Positions 1 through 8,577 of a stretch of 64,000 nt of DNA are shown one piece after another. Made by a program: the position numbers and the translations under genes. Location: contig CP129469.1 of assembly GCA_030583665.1 (NCBI GenBank), forward strand, positions 186,001 to 250,000, written 5' to 3'. The number at the start of each line of letters is the position of its first letter. The first letter of the stretch is position 1. A model generated the notes under the pieces. It saw only the letters and a program-made list of their open reading frames with translations. It made no database searches and was not told the origin of the DNA. The DNA comes from Candidatus Jettenia sp. AMX2 (GTDB lineage Bacteria; Planctomycetota; Brocadiia; Brocadiales; Brocadiaceae).

Positions 1-165
1 TTCGTTTATTCGAGAAAGCTCTTCGGCGCTGGCGGAGGACTTGTCCCAATTATTTGCCACGTTGTCAAAGAACATCTCCTTTTCTGATTTCTCGGCAAAT
101 ACGGGAAATGAAAATAGATATACCTGCAAAAATACCAGTGTGTATACGTAAAATATTTTTTTCAT
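1..165 (-). CDS. Secreted protein of unknown function, N-terminal part (runs off the left edge)
   Basis: On the minus strand an ATG at 165 follows a good ribosome binding site (AGGTAGGAGCAAGAT) and opens a frame that stays open for 55 codons to the window edge. The product begins with a lysine-rich N-terminus and a hydrophobic stretch ending in FSFPVFA-E, a typical signal peptide with an A-x-A-like cleavage site around residue 24. The mature part is short, hydrophilic and rich in Ser, Ala and Glu. The family cannot be recognised from this fragment. The gene lies upstream of the degenerate region and is the only convincing coding sequence in the first 1.5 kb. Confidence 0.7.
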   Translation of the reverse strand, partial: MKKIFYVYTLVFLQVYLFSFPVFAEKSEKEMFFDNVANNWDKSSASAEELSRINE

Positions 166-551
166 ATCTTGCTCCTACCTCCGTTAAAGTCAATGCCGCG
201 GAAAAAACTCAATGTCATTTTGTTAGGCTACCAACAATAACATTCCCCTTAGAAAAGGTGGGATATAGGGGTTGTCTGGTACGCTATATTGCAACTTTTG
301 AGATTTCTCAACATCAAGTGCGCACGGACAAACAGAGTTTGTTTGTGCCACACTATTATCAGTTTAGAATTCAGATTATATGCGCATCTTGGATATCATT
401 TCTATCGTATTTTTCATCACCAGCCTCAGTAATTTTAAAACGAAATGCCATCTTCTCCTTCGAATGTACGGGTACTCCCATAACCATCTTTGGTATAAGG
501 GTACATTTTTTTTAAGAAGGTAAGCAAGGATTCATCCATCAATTCACATTC

Positions 552-807
552 TTATGATCCTACAACAACCATACCGCCATTTGTTCCGTCTGCTTTAATG
601 GTAATTTCTATCACAACCCTTCCTTCATGGCCGATGTTCCCTGTTCCATAAAAGAGTTTTACCCAGCTCTATTTTCTCTTTTATTAAAGAATTATCGTCA
701 GGAATGATCGGCCCTAAAACCTCTGACGGCAATGGCAATTGATAAGAAGAATTTCCAGGTTTTAAAAAAGCAACAGGTTGCAAAAGGTAAAAAACATAAG
801 ACAACAA
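552..807 (-). pseudogene. Remnant: di-heme peroxidase-like N-terminal piece fused to a TonB/AgmX-like C-terminal tail
   Basis: A 60-codon minus-strand frame (807 to 625) contains PIIPDDNSLIKEKIELGKTL, which resembles the N-terminal entry segment of MauG/cytochrome c peroxidase proteins (PxDNPLTxEKIxLGxxLF). No CXXCH heme motif follows. From about 645 to the TAA at 552 a second frame reads GRVVIEITIKADGTNGG, which resembles the terminal strand of TonB/AgmX C-terminal domains. The two pieces are in different frames and neither gene is complete, so this is most simply a junction of decayed gene fragments. The similarities are by eye only. Confidence 0.35.
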
Positions 808-1186
808 ACGAGCACATGAAGATATAGCGACCTTCGCGTATTGCTTTAACTACACAGATATTCTTTGCCAATGTCAACTATCCCCTACTCTCTCATTATA
901 TTTGTAGAATTTATGCTAAGTCGTATCGCCCCACATTATACAAATCATCTGCCGAAATTGCATCTGGAAATTCTCTCGTCGATCTTGTTGTGGTAGAAGC
1001 TTATAAAAAAAGCCCATTTAGCAAAAAATGAACAGCCTTACTCGACAAAACCAGTAAATAAGATTATTGTATTACCTTGATTGTATAGGAATTTTCATTT
1101 TAATGAAGCGGGTTTGCGGGGAGGTGTAGTTATAAGGTTGGTGGTGGTAATATGATACGATAGTGTTTGTCTCAGTTCATGATCAG

Positions 1187-1219
1187 AACACTGTCAGGGT
1201 TGAGAACCCTGACAGTGTT
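1187..1219. repeat. Perfect palindrome, 15-bp arms with a 3-nt loop
   Basis: AACACTGTCAGGGTT, then GAG, then its exact reverse complement. No T-run follows on either strand, so it is not a standard intrinsic terminator. Size and perfection fit a REP-type dispersed palindrome. Confidence 0.7.
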
Positions 1220-1300
1220 AATTTCCATTCGACCCTACGTGTGGTACAAACAAAGTCGCCGAAGGCCTAATTTAATGTTTAGGAATTTCAAACTGTTAGT

Positions 1301-1389
1301 TCCTCCCCCTCGATGGGGGAGGTTAGGTGGGGGTGAAAGGAACAATCTGTGATCACCCTCCCTTAATCCCTCCCGTCAAGGGAGGGAAA
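1301..1389. repeat. C-rich/G-rich inverted repeat block
   Basis: CTCCCCCTCGATGGGGGAG is followed by GGTGGGGGTG, a short spacer, then CACCCTCCC and CCCTCCCGTCAAGGGAGGG. The two halves are roughly inverted copies of one another and each can fold. A shorter relative (CCCCCTTTTATAAAAGGGGG) lies at about 40757-40776, upstream of the bacteriohemerythrin gene. These look like members of a dispersed G/C-run palindrome family. Confidence 0.6.
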
Positions 1390-1559
1390 ATGTGTTTTTT
1401 ATTCGTTGAAGGCCTAATTTATAAAAACTTTTTTTGGTAAGTTTTTTCGTGTACTCAATGTTCTTCGTGGTTGAATTTTTTTGTCTATACCTTGCAGCAT
1501 TAAGGTATTGATGCTTTTTCCATTGTAAATTATCAAAAACAATCATACAATTTCAAAGT

Positions 1560-2906
1560 ATGAATTTAAGACGGGTTAGAATACTCAGGGATACCATCGG
1601 AATTCCCGGGCCTGTTGTTTACTGGATGAGCCGTGATCAACGTGTTGCTGACAATTGGGCGCTTATTTACACCCAGGAATTAGCGCTTCGGCAGAAAGCT
1701 GCTATGGCAGTTGTGTTTTGTCTTGTGCCGCAGTTTCTTGGTGCGGGTGAAAATCACTATCGCTTTATGCTCAGAGGATTACAGGAAACGGAAAAAAACT
1801 TACAGAAAAAGAATATTCCCTTTTTTCTCCTTGGGGGATCTCCTGACCATGAAATATCACGATTTATTAAACAATACAGGGTTGGCACACTTGTGACAGA
1901 CTTTAATCCCCTCCGGATAAAACAAGGATGGAACATCGCCGTAGCGCATAAGATTGATATTCCTTTCCATGAGGTCGATGCGCATAACATCGTGCCTTGC
2001 CGGATAGCTTCAACAAAGCAGGAATATGGCGCATATACCTTGCGCCCAAAGATCTATCGTCTCCTGCCGGAATTTTTAGATAAATTTTCACCCATAAAGA
2101 AACATCCCTTCCTCTGGGAATGCCAGGTGAATACCGTAGACTGGAATGTGTATATGAACTCTTTCATGGCAATAGATACAGGCCAGCATATTTCATGGTT
2201 TGAACCAGGGGAAAAAGCTGCCGGCAAAGTACTCCGGAAATTTCTGGAAAACAAAATACTGCAGTATGAAACCAGCAGGAATGATCCTTCAAAAGATGCG
2301 CAGTCACATCTGTCACCTTATCTCCATTTTGGTCAGATTTCAGCGCAAAGGGTAACACTTGAGGTTTTGGCATTGTCTGGCAGGAGCAGTTCTGGCAATG
2401 CATTTCTCGAAGAGCTTATTGTAAGGCGTGAGCTGTCTGATAATTTTTGTTTTTATAATCCGCACTATGACAATTTTCAGGGCTTACCAAACTGGGCAAA
2501 GGAAACATTGAATAAGCACCGGCACGACAAAAGGGCTCATTTGTATACCCATCAACAGCTTGAACATGCAGAAACCTATGACGAACTATGGAATGCCGCT
2601 CAGTCAGAGATGACAAAAAAGGGGAAAATGCATGGATACCTGCGGATGTACTGGGCAAAAAAAATACTGGAATGGACACGGTCGCCTGAGGAGGCTATGG
2701 AAATTGCGATTTATCTGAACGACAGGTATGAACTTGACGGCAGGGATCCCAATGGATATGCAGGTATCGCATGGAGCATAGGTGGGGTTCACGATCGTCC
2801 CTGGAAGGAACGGAATATATTTGGCAAGATTCGCTACATGAGCTATAATGGCTGTAAATCAAAATTTAATATCCAATCATATATTCAGTCGGTTAAAAGA
2901 TGGTAA
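1560..2906 (+). CDS. phr: Class II CPD photolyase (deoxyribodipyrimidine photo-lyase)
   Basis: The 448-residue product is the size of class II photolyases, flavoproteins that use blue light to split cyclobutane pyrimidine dimers. The N-terminal Rossmann-like domain carries VYWMSRDQRVADNWAL (residues about 20-36). The C-terminal FAD domain has the class II signatures SHLSPYLHFGQIS, EELIVRRELSDNF and the end block GIAWSIGGVHDRPW through SYNGC. ATG 1560 is used; no strong Shine-Dalgarno is visible, because the upstream sequence is repeat-derived. The next gene starts 6 bp after the stop, so phr and the PNPOx-like gene probably form an operon. A light-dependent repair enzyme is notable in an anaerobe that lives in sludge or sediment. 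Confidence 0.95.
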   Translation: MNLRRVRILRDTIGIPGPVVYWMSRDQRVADNWALIYTQELALRQKAAMAVVFCLVPQFLGAGENHYRFMLRGLQETEKNLQKKNIPFFLLGGSPDHEISRFIKQYRVGTLVTDFNPLRIKQGWNIAVAHKIDIPFHEVDAHNIVPCRIASTKQEYGAYTLRPKIYRLLPEFLDKFSPIKKHPFLWECQVNTVDWNVYMNSFMAIDTGQHISWFEPGEKAAGKVLRKFLENKILQYETSRNDPSKDAQSHLSPYLHFGQISAQRVTLEVLALSGRSSSGNAFLEELIVRRELSDNFCFYNPHYDNFQGLPNWAKETLNKHRHDKRAHLYTHQQLEHAETYDELWNAAQSEMTKKGKMHGYLRMYWAKKILEWTRSPEEAMEIAIYLNDRYELDGRDPNGYAGIAWSIGGVHDRPWKERNIFGKIRYMSYNGCKSKFNIQSYIQSVKRW

Positions 2907-2912
2907 AAGTAT

Positions 2913-3404
2913 ATGCTAAAAAAGGGGTTAAAAAATATTCCGGTCTTGGCGGTAAAGGGAAATGCCCCGATACAAGACCGTCTGCAAATTCTTAACCAAA
3001 AGGAACGCTATGCAGTCCTTGCAACGGAATCGGATGGTCAACCATATACAGCGCTCATTGCATATGCCCTTACTGATAATTTAAAAGGAGTTGTATTTGC
3101 AACGCCGAAAAATACTTGTAAATTTAAGAATATTTTGAAGAATCCAAGGGTTTCCATCCTTATTGATAGCCGCACTAATTCAAGCGGTGATTATTTGAGT
3201 ATAGAGTCCGTTACTGTGGCAGGAACTGCGCGTTCACTCAGAAAGGGCAGAAAATGGGATGAATCTGCCGCTGTTTTGGTAAAGAAACACCCTCAATTAA
3301 GTGACTTCATTGTCTCATCAACCACTGCACTCATCCTCACCAATGTCACCCATTATGTTCATGTATGCAATTTCCAGGATATTTCAGAATGGCATATAAA
3401 ATAG
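2913..3404 (+). CDS. Pyridoxamine 5'-phosphate oxidase-like flavin-binding protein
   Basis: The 163-residue product has the split-barrel PNPOx-like pattern: YAVLATESDGQPYTALIAYA near residues 30-50, then a KFKNILKNPRVSILID block and GDYLSIESVTVAGTA. These proteins bind FMN, F420 or heme, and many act as general flavin reductases. The substrate here cannot be told. The gene starts 6 bp after the phr stop, suggesting co-transcription. It ends 5 bp before the convergent DUF523-DUF1722 gene. Confidence 0.8.
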   Translation: MLKKGLKNIPVLAVKGNAPIQDRLQILNQKERYAVLATESDGQPYTALIAYALTDNLKGVVFATPKNTCKFKNILKNPRVSILIDSRTNSSGDYLSIESVTVAGTARSLRKGRKWDESAAVLVKKHPQLSDFIVSSTTALILTNVTHYVHVCNFQDISEWHIK

Positions 3405-3409
3405 CACGG

Positions 3410-4372
3410 CTATACATGGTTTCGCAACATGAGTTCCATGGGGTGGGGATTAAGATAGTGCTGTTTTTGTAAATAGCCGGTGTTATATTTTCTGACATAA
3501 TGCTTTACCATGGTAATGGGGACGATTAATGGGATAAGGCACTGGCGATAGTTTTCTATAACCTCAAGGAGTTCCCGCTTCTCATCAGCCGTTATGAGTT
3601 TTTTAAAATACCCTGCAATATGCATCAGGACGTTCGCGTTCTTCTTTGATGTTGCAAGGAACCGCATACCTTCCATGAAACCCTTAATATATGAAGTATA
3701 CAGCTCTTCCTGTTTTGCCTTCTTTGCACCTGCCACAAGCTGACCCAACGATGAATAATGTTTTGGGCTATGCGCCAGCATGATAAGTTTATGGCTGGTG
3801 TGAAACTCAACTAGGCTATTAATACTCCTGTATTTCTGAAGCTCCTGCCAACGATGGAAGACAAAAACACTTTCGATGAAATTTTCCCTCAACCGGGGGT
3901 TGTGAAGCCGGCCATCGTCAATAACCGGGGTAAGCGGGAAACGTTTCACGAAGGCGCCGCCAAAGATACCCGCACCCCGCTGACTGGGTATACCTTGCTG
4001 CGTATACACCTTAACCCCGCTGATACCGGAACTGGGTGATTTGCTCTTAAAGATGAAACCGCAAAGGTTTTCCTGTGCTAATTTCCCAAGTCTTTCCTCT
4101 GCCCATTGCAACATCCTTTCCGTATGATCGATACCAGTCTTGGTGGTAACGATCCGGGGGGCTTCCGGACTTCCTACCAGGCGGAGGGGTTCCCGTGGCA
4201 CGGGAAAGCCATATTCATATTCGGGACAGACCGGCACCCATTCGAAATACGGTCCAAGGGTATCCGTTATAAAGCGATCATGTCTGTGTCCACCGTCATA
4301 ACGCACCTTTTCGCCAAGCAAGCAGGAGCTGATACCCAATTTAATTTTTTGGATCATGGTTTCAGGAGCCAA
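3410..4372 (-). CDS. DUF523-DUF1722 fusion protein (YbgA family)
   Basis: The 320-residue protein has an N-terminal DUF523 domain (residues about 8-155; KLGISSCLLGEKVRYDGGH, VCPEYEYG, KSKSPSSG) followed by a DUF1722/YbgA domain (about 185-310; HTSHKLIMLAHS, YFKKLITADEKRELL, PLTxV-like segment near the C-terminus). In E. coli ybgA is next to phr. The same neighbourhood here, although convergent, supports a link to photolyase function or cofactor supply. That role is unproven. TTG 4372 has an AGGAAA element just upstream; the alternative ATG at 4357 (MIQKIKLG) lacks one. It is convergent with the PNPOx-like gene, with no obvious terminator between. Confidence 0.88.
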   Translation of the reverse strand: MAPETMIQKIKLGISSCLLGEKVRYDGGHRHDRFITDTLGPYFEWVPVCPEYEYGFPVPREPLRLVGSPEAPRIVTTKTGIDHTERMLQWAEERLGKLAQENLCGFIFKSKSPSSGISGVKVYTQQGIPSQRGAGIFGGAFVKRFPLTPVIDDGRLHNPRLRENFIESVFVFHRWQELQKYRSINSLVEFHTSHKLIMLAHSPKHYSSLGQLVAGAKKAKQEELYTSYIKGFMEGMRFLATSKKNANVLMHIAGYFKKLITADEKRELLEVIENYRQCLIPLIVPITMVKHYVRKYNTGYLQKQHYLNPHPMELMLRNHV

Positions 4373-4444
4373 GATTTCCTTTCATGCCTGATTCTTCACA
4401 TCTTTGCAAAATAAATTTTTGAAAAACTTTTTTTCGTGCTTCAT

Positions 4445-4475
4445 GCTATAATCATGATATCCCTTCGGGATTATG
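4445..4475. repeat. Copy 1 of a 30-bp palindromic repeat
   Basis: CTATAATCATGATATCCC followed by TTCGGGATTATG. It contains a small hairpin (ATCCC-TTC-GGGAT) inside outer ATAATC/GATTAT arms. A second copy with one base difference lies at 21240-21269, next to the dead transposase. Confidence 0.75.
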
Positions 4476-4486
4476 AAAAAAAATGC

Positions 4487-4810
4487 TTAAGCATCCGACA
4501 TCATCCTGTAGTTTATATTTGATGGAGTATAGCCTAATGACTGCAGAAACCGAATCAGTTTTTTGTTTGCAGCCTGTACAGGAGAATAATCAGGCATCCA
4601 GAATTTTGTGGTATCAATTCCGATAACCGTTTTATTTTGATAATTTATAATGCAGGTCTTTTGTTCCGTCTGTTCACCCGGGTACCTGATGAGGATAATT
4701 CCGTCGTTGTAATCGAAATTAATCTCAACACGCATACCGGCATCGTTATATATGCTGCTAATATGCTTTACGATGCCAACTAACTCGTCTAATTTCTTGT
4801 CTGCCATCAT
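4487..4810 (-). CDS. Hypothetical protein (107 aa)
   Basis: The product is soluble and well mixed in composition, with alternating hydrophobic residues suggesting a beta-rich fold (RVEINFDYNDGIILIRY, KTCIINYQNKTVIGIDT). It has no signal peptide and no membrane segment. Two adjacent ATGs (4810, 4807) can serve as start. I do not recognise the family. Coding appearance is good, but the gene stands alone between the YbgA-like gene and the ydbL operon. Confidence 0.6.
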   Translation of the reverse strand: MMADKKLDELVGIVKHISSIYNDAGMRVEINFDYNDGIILIRYPGEQTEQKTCIINYQNKTVIGIDTTKFWMPDYSPVQAANKKLIRFLQSLGYTPSNINYRMMSDA

Positions 4811-5138
4811 CTTGTTTGCGTTTCACGAAAATCCGGTAAACGATAAAAAACTTTTGAAACCACTGATTATCATGTTACCTTATAAAACCTTAATCCGGCG
4901 GCAACGATCAACAATGAGAAAATTGTGCGTGAAGTAATTGAAACAATACTTAAAACAGCTCAGGATGCGTTCAAGACCGCTGTAATATGACAGCTCTTTT
5001 CCTGGTGCTTCCAGACTATCCAGATAATCTCCTCCTGCAAAGTGCATTAGTAAAAAACTCTAGGATATGTTCAGATTCCGGATGCCCTGTTTTTCATGTA
5101 ATGACTTTGTGTATAAAATCTTTTCAAAATACCTTCCG
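4811..5138. other. Intergenic, with a possible coding remnant
   Basis: A plus-strand frame near 4895-4990 reads NEKIVREVIETILKTAQDAF and ends in TGA. It looks protein-like but has no start codon and only about 30 codons, so it may be a gene tail left by a deletion. Otherwise nothing is recognisable. Confidence 0.3.
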
Positions 5139-5519
5139 CTATTTTTGGTACCATCTGCCATCCTGGTCCTGCAACCAATCACCCTTTCTTGCAATATCAG
5201 CAATCTGCAATGCCCTGCGCCGCCCAACGTGTTCCACGCTTACCCGTTCTTTCTGGGCAATTGTAGTATAAACCTTTTCCCTGTCCTGATTTTCCGCCCG
5301 GACAATGTCCTCTTTTTCACGATGTCTTCCAACATAATCCAGATATCCCCTTGAATTCTCTCCAAGTATCCCTTTAGATTTTAATTCAAGAATAATGGGA
5401 AGCCGTTCTTCCATACGTGCCCGTATGGCGCTTAAATTATCAGCAAAAGACAAAACGTTTATAAAAAAACAACAGAAGATTGTCATGATCGTAAAAGAAG
5501 CCAATATTTTTCTTTTCAT
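5139..5519 (-). CDS. ydbL: YdbL family protein (DUF1318), periplasmic
   Basis: With start ATG 5519 (AAAGGAGAAATAAA in front) the product is 126 aa. The longer frame begins without a ribosome binding site. A signal peptide covers residues 1 to about 26 (ILASFTIMTIFCCFFINVLSFA). The mature domain has the DUF1318 look: ARMEERLPIILELKSKGILG, GENSRGYLDYV, then QKERVSVEHVGRRRALQIA and a terminal WLQDQDGRWYQK. In E. coli ydbL is the third gene of ydbH-ynbE-ydbL; the same order is kept here. YdbL is thought to assist the YdbH-YnbE envelope bridge. Confidence 0.85.
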   Translation of the reverse strand: MKRKILASFTIMTIFCCFFINVLSFADNLSAIRARMEERLPIILELKSKGILGENSRGYLDYVGRHREKEDIVRAENQDREKVYTTIAQKERVSVEHVGRRRALQIADIARKGDWLQDQDGRWYQK

Positions 5520-5550
5520 TTTATTTCTCCTTTGTATAGTAAAAATATAA

Positions 5551-5772
5551 CTATTGAGCGGGCACAGAGACATCTTCAGTTGTTGCACCATCAATTCCTT
5601 TTACTTTTTTATCTAAATTGCCAAAAAAGTCTTCAAGCTCCCGGTCTATTCTAATATTCACATCAATCGTTATTTGCATTGGCTTTACATCTACTTCCAG
5701 TTTGTGTTCGGTTTTACATCCCTGCATAAAAATAAAAAATACCGCAAAAAAAGCTACAAAAACTCTCTTCAT
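5551..5772 (-). CDS. ynbE: YnbE-like small outer-membrane lipoprotein
   Basis: Start ATG 5772 follows GGGAAAAGGAT, which makes it more likely than the upstream TTG at 5790. The 73-residue product has a lipoprotein signal peptide with lipobox FMQGC, then a short tail with the beta strand KLEVDVKPMQITIDVNIRID. In E. coli YnbE is a lipoprotein that stacks onto the C-terminal end of YdbH to complete an inner-to-outer membrane lipid conduit. The strand seen here suits such beta-augmentation. It lies between ydbH and ydbL in the same orientation. The E. coli function is established; transfer to this organism is inference. Confidence 0.8.
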   Translation of the reverse strand: MKRVFVAFFAVFFIFMQGCKTEHKLEVDVKPMQITIDVNIRIDRELEDFFGNLDKKVKGIDGATTEDVSVPAQ

Positions 5773-5841
5773 ATCCTTTTCCCTTAACAATAATGGTTCA
5801 AGTATTCAACGCAAGAAAAATTTAGTTTTTCTAAAATATAA

Positions 5842-8382
5842 TCAATAAAAGAATTCACTTAATCCAGTGCCGTAATAGAGTATCGCATCGAGCGGCAGCC
5901 TGAAATTTATATTGAAACGTATTCCCTGAAAATTAGCCCTTGGAATGCCTTCTGTCTTATACAGTCCTCTGTCCTTTCTAAATCCAAAGGGCAATAAACC
6001 AGCGGGTCTTCCATCTATTACCATCAGGATTAGTAAATCTTCATTCTGGCTTTGCAAAGAAAGTCTTGCCCAGTCATAATTAAAATTTTTCAGGGCTTCC
6101 TGGGCAATTTGTATTTGAATACTCTGCTGAGCAATCAATGCCCCCGGAGAGAGTACCTTCTCATAAAAACGAATCGTACCTCCCTTGCCGGGGGTAGAAT
6201 AAAGGAAACCATCTTGTATTAGTATTTTTCCATCCTGATAACGAATTGGAATACGCCCATTCACAGCACCTTCTCCCTCTGCATATGCCAGATTAAACTG
6301 CCTTAAGAGTTGTGCAAGTACGAGGCGATCACACATGAGAATAATATCCATTTCGCTCTTCCCCGACTTTATCTGTAAACCATGCGTATGCACATGTCCC
6401 CCGCACCAGGAAAAGCTACTCTTCCTCAGAAACAAAGATGATGAATCAAACTCAAATTCCACCTCTCCTTCATTTATTTCTATATCACCCCAGGTAAACC
6501 GCTTAAATCTTAAAACCTGGTCAGGGGCACTCCGGAAATCCCACAAATCTTTTATCGTAAGATACAAATTAATGCCTGCCAGCGTCATATTATTCTCCGG
6601 AACATCAATCCTGGAATTATGAATGGTAAGAGAGGCACTGCTTGTTGTTGTACTGCCAGTCAATGTATAGTTTCCGTTGATACCAAGATTGCCATCAAAA
6701 AACATGCCGGCTAACTGATCTGAAAATCTTCCCAAATCAAATCTTATGGCCCTCCTGAGCTCCGAGGAGGTAAAATCAACCTCCGTTATAAAATCACCTT
6801 TCTTGCTTATTCCCGCCTTTGCTGTGAAATCAATGGTAAAATCAGGAAGAAGACCCCGGTAATGTCCAATCAAACGAAAACCCATGCCATCCTGATAAGG
6901 TACGGAAGAAATCGTTCCTGCATACATATCATAATATCTTATGGTATGAATAGTACAGTATCTTTTTTTTTCTAATCTGTATTCAGTTTCCACTATCTCC
7001 TGAGAAATTGGCCACTGAAAAGGCACGATGGCATCTATTTTTCCTGCATATAAACTTTCCGTTTTAAATTCGGCATCAGCCAATTGTATAAATGCTTTGG
7101 TTATTGGATACTGTGAGCTGTTTATTGAAGAATTCCCGTGTATCCTGAAATCCTTAATGCCGGTATGATATTCATCCGTATTATAGGTAACATCAGATAT
7201 TCTCAGTGCAAAATCTACCTTTGCCTCCGATGCAGTTCCCTTTCCCCGTACTGAAATCATACGGGGGTAAAAACTGAATGTTTCTTCCAGCCCATGAAAT
7301 TGCAACGGCATGTTTGTACGGGGCATATGTAAAGAAAATTGCCAGTCATCTCCTTTCATTTCGCCTTTCAACCGTAATGGATAAGCACGTGAATCCTGTA
7401 ACTGCAATCCTTCATAGAATGAATTATCCAGCAATTCCTTATTAAAATGAACGAAAATTTCACCCTGGACATCCATCCCTTCCTGAGTAAACCGGATATG
7501 AAAATCGGTATCAGGTTCCATAAAGAATTCAAGGGGGAAAGGAGAAAGTATGCAGAAGCGGGAAAAAGCAACATGAACAGCGTCACGTTTCTTCGTAATG
7601 TCTATGGTTAAAGGTATATTGCCGGGAGAATTTTGTATCCGGTATCCATCATATTCAATATTCAGGTCTGCAAGATTGAGACGCATGCCCGTCTCGTGCA
7701 TGGTAAGATCTAAAACCGAATGAATATCTATCCTGGAATCCACCTTTAACCCTGGTATTAGATCCTTTACATGCGGATGAAGCCACATATGCAAGTCATA
7801 TCCTGCAGGAGGAACTGTTCCTGATTCAGAAAAAGGTCTGGCTTTTATACCAAAGGGAATTCTAAAGCTGGTGTCATCTGATATGACAATAATAGCAGCA
7901 TTACGCACCTCGACTTGGCCAATGGTAACAGGCAATGTGTATTGATAAGATCCATTCCGGTTTTCCAGGTTTTCCGGCGTTGTTTCCGCATAACCTTTGA
8001 ATAGGTGTTCCATATCCAGCCCGGGGATGGAGAAGCTGCCATTTTTATATTCAGCCCTGATTTCAACGCCGCTGATTATGACCCTGTTTATGTGTTTTTT
8101 TAACAGGCCGGACAGGGAATAATCGAACCGGACAAAGTCAAAGGAAAGGAAAGGATTTTCAGGTTCTCCCAATTGCAGGAAGGCAAGATCAAGCCCTCTC
8201 AGGCCAAATTTGCGTACCTCGCAACTGGAACCGGCAAACCCAACCGTTTCTGCCATGCGGGGGAACAGTTTTTTCTCAAATAAGAATGGAATAAAAAAAT
8301 ACAGGACGCACAAGAGGACAAGAACAGTGCCTGTAATAATAATTAAACACAAACCTGCTTTTCTGGTAAGGTTTAACGGCAT
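5842..8382 (-). CDS. ydbH: YdbH family AsmA-like intermembrane lipid-transfer protein
   Basis: The 846-residue protein has an N-terminal membrane anchor (residues about 9-34) and a long beta-rich body of repeated amphipathic strands, as in the bridge-like AsmA/TamB/YdbH group. The C-terminal region (GEGAVNGRIPIRYQDGKI, LAQLLRQFNLAYAEGEG, GGTIRFY, ALKNFNYDW) matches the conserved YdbH end. It is the first gene of the ydbH-ynbE-ydbL operon (69 bp to ynbE). In E. coli YdbH acts redundantly with TamB and YhdP to move phospholipids to the outer membrane. Its presence implies a Gram-negative-type outer membrane, in agreement with lpxD at 25 kb. Confidence 0.85.
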   Translation of the reverse strand: MPLNLTRKAGLCLIIITGTVLVLLCVLYFFIPFLFEKKLFPRMAETVGFAGSSCEVRKFGLRGLDLAFLQLGEPENPFLSFDFVRFDYSLSGLLKKHINRVIISGVEIRAEYKNGSFSIPGLDMEHLFKGYAETTPENLENRNGSYQYTLPVTIGQVEVRNAAIIVISDDTSFRIPFGIKARPFSESGTVPPAGYDLHMWLHPHVKDLIPGLKVDSRIDIHSVLDLTMHETGMRLNLADLNIEYDGYRIQNSPGNIPLTIDITKKRDAVHVAFSRFCILSPFPLEFFMEPDTDFHIRFTQEGMDVQGEIFVHFNKELLDNSFYEGLQLQDSRAYPLRLKGEMKGDDWQFSLHMPRTNMPLQFHGLEETFSFYPRMISVRGKGTASEAKVDFALRISDVTYNTDEYHTGIKDFRIHGNSSINSSQYPITKAFIQLADAEFKTESLYAGKIDAIVPFQWPISQEIVETEYRLEKKRYCTIHTIRYYDMYAGTISSVPYQDGMGFRLIGHYRGLLPDFTIDFTAKAGISKKGDFITEVDFTSSELRRAIRFDLGRFSDQLAGMFFDGNLGINGNYTLTGSTTTSSASLTIHNSRIDVPENNMTLAGINLYLTIKDLWDFRSAPDQVLRFKRFTWGDIEINEGEVEFEFDSSSLFLRKSSFSWCGGHVHTHGLQIKSGKSEMDIILMCDRLVLAQLLRQFNLAYAEGEGAVNGRIPIRYQDGKILIQDGFLYSTPGKGGTIRFYEKVLSPGALIAQQSIQIQIAQEALKNFNYDWARLSLQSQNEDLLILMVIDGRPAGLLPFGFRKDRGLYKTEGIPRANFQGIRFNINFRLPLDAILYYGTGLSEFFY

Positions 8383-8577
8383 ATTATTTTCTAAAGATTA
8401 CGATGCATTGACGCAAGGTAGTACAGTAAATTGCGGTTCGTAAGTCACCACTGGCTGCAGTTGTTACCCTTTTTTGAAAATTATATAATGACACACACAA
8501 GCTTACAATGATAAAATATCAAATATCACATGGCTTTTCTCTTTTTTTTAAAACTTCCAGAAAAAGTAGTTAATAAA

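Larger units (their letters stand above)
808..1559. other. Non-coding, repeat-bearing stretch upstream of the photolyase
   Basis: No frame here has both a credible start and protein-like composition. The stretch holds a perfect hairpin (1187-1219), a C-rich/G-rich inverted repeat block (1301-1389), a segment at about 1072-1110 resembling one upstream of nxrC (54231-54275), and a TTCGTGTACTC...TTCGTGG segment near 1447-1473 related to the CCACGGAA repeats of the defence locus. It looks like a graveyard of decayed genes and dispersed repeats. Confidence 0.5.

Noticed and set aside
54-515. 153-codon plus-strand frame at the left end
   Set aside because: It overlaps the signal-peptide gene on the minus strand, which has a proper ribosome binding site, and its own composition (Ile/Phe/Cys-rich, no domain) is that of a non-coding frame.
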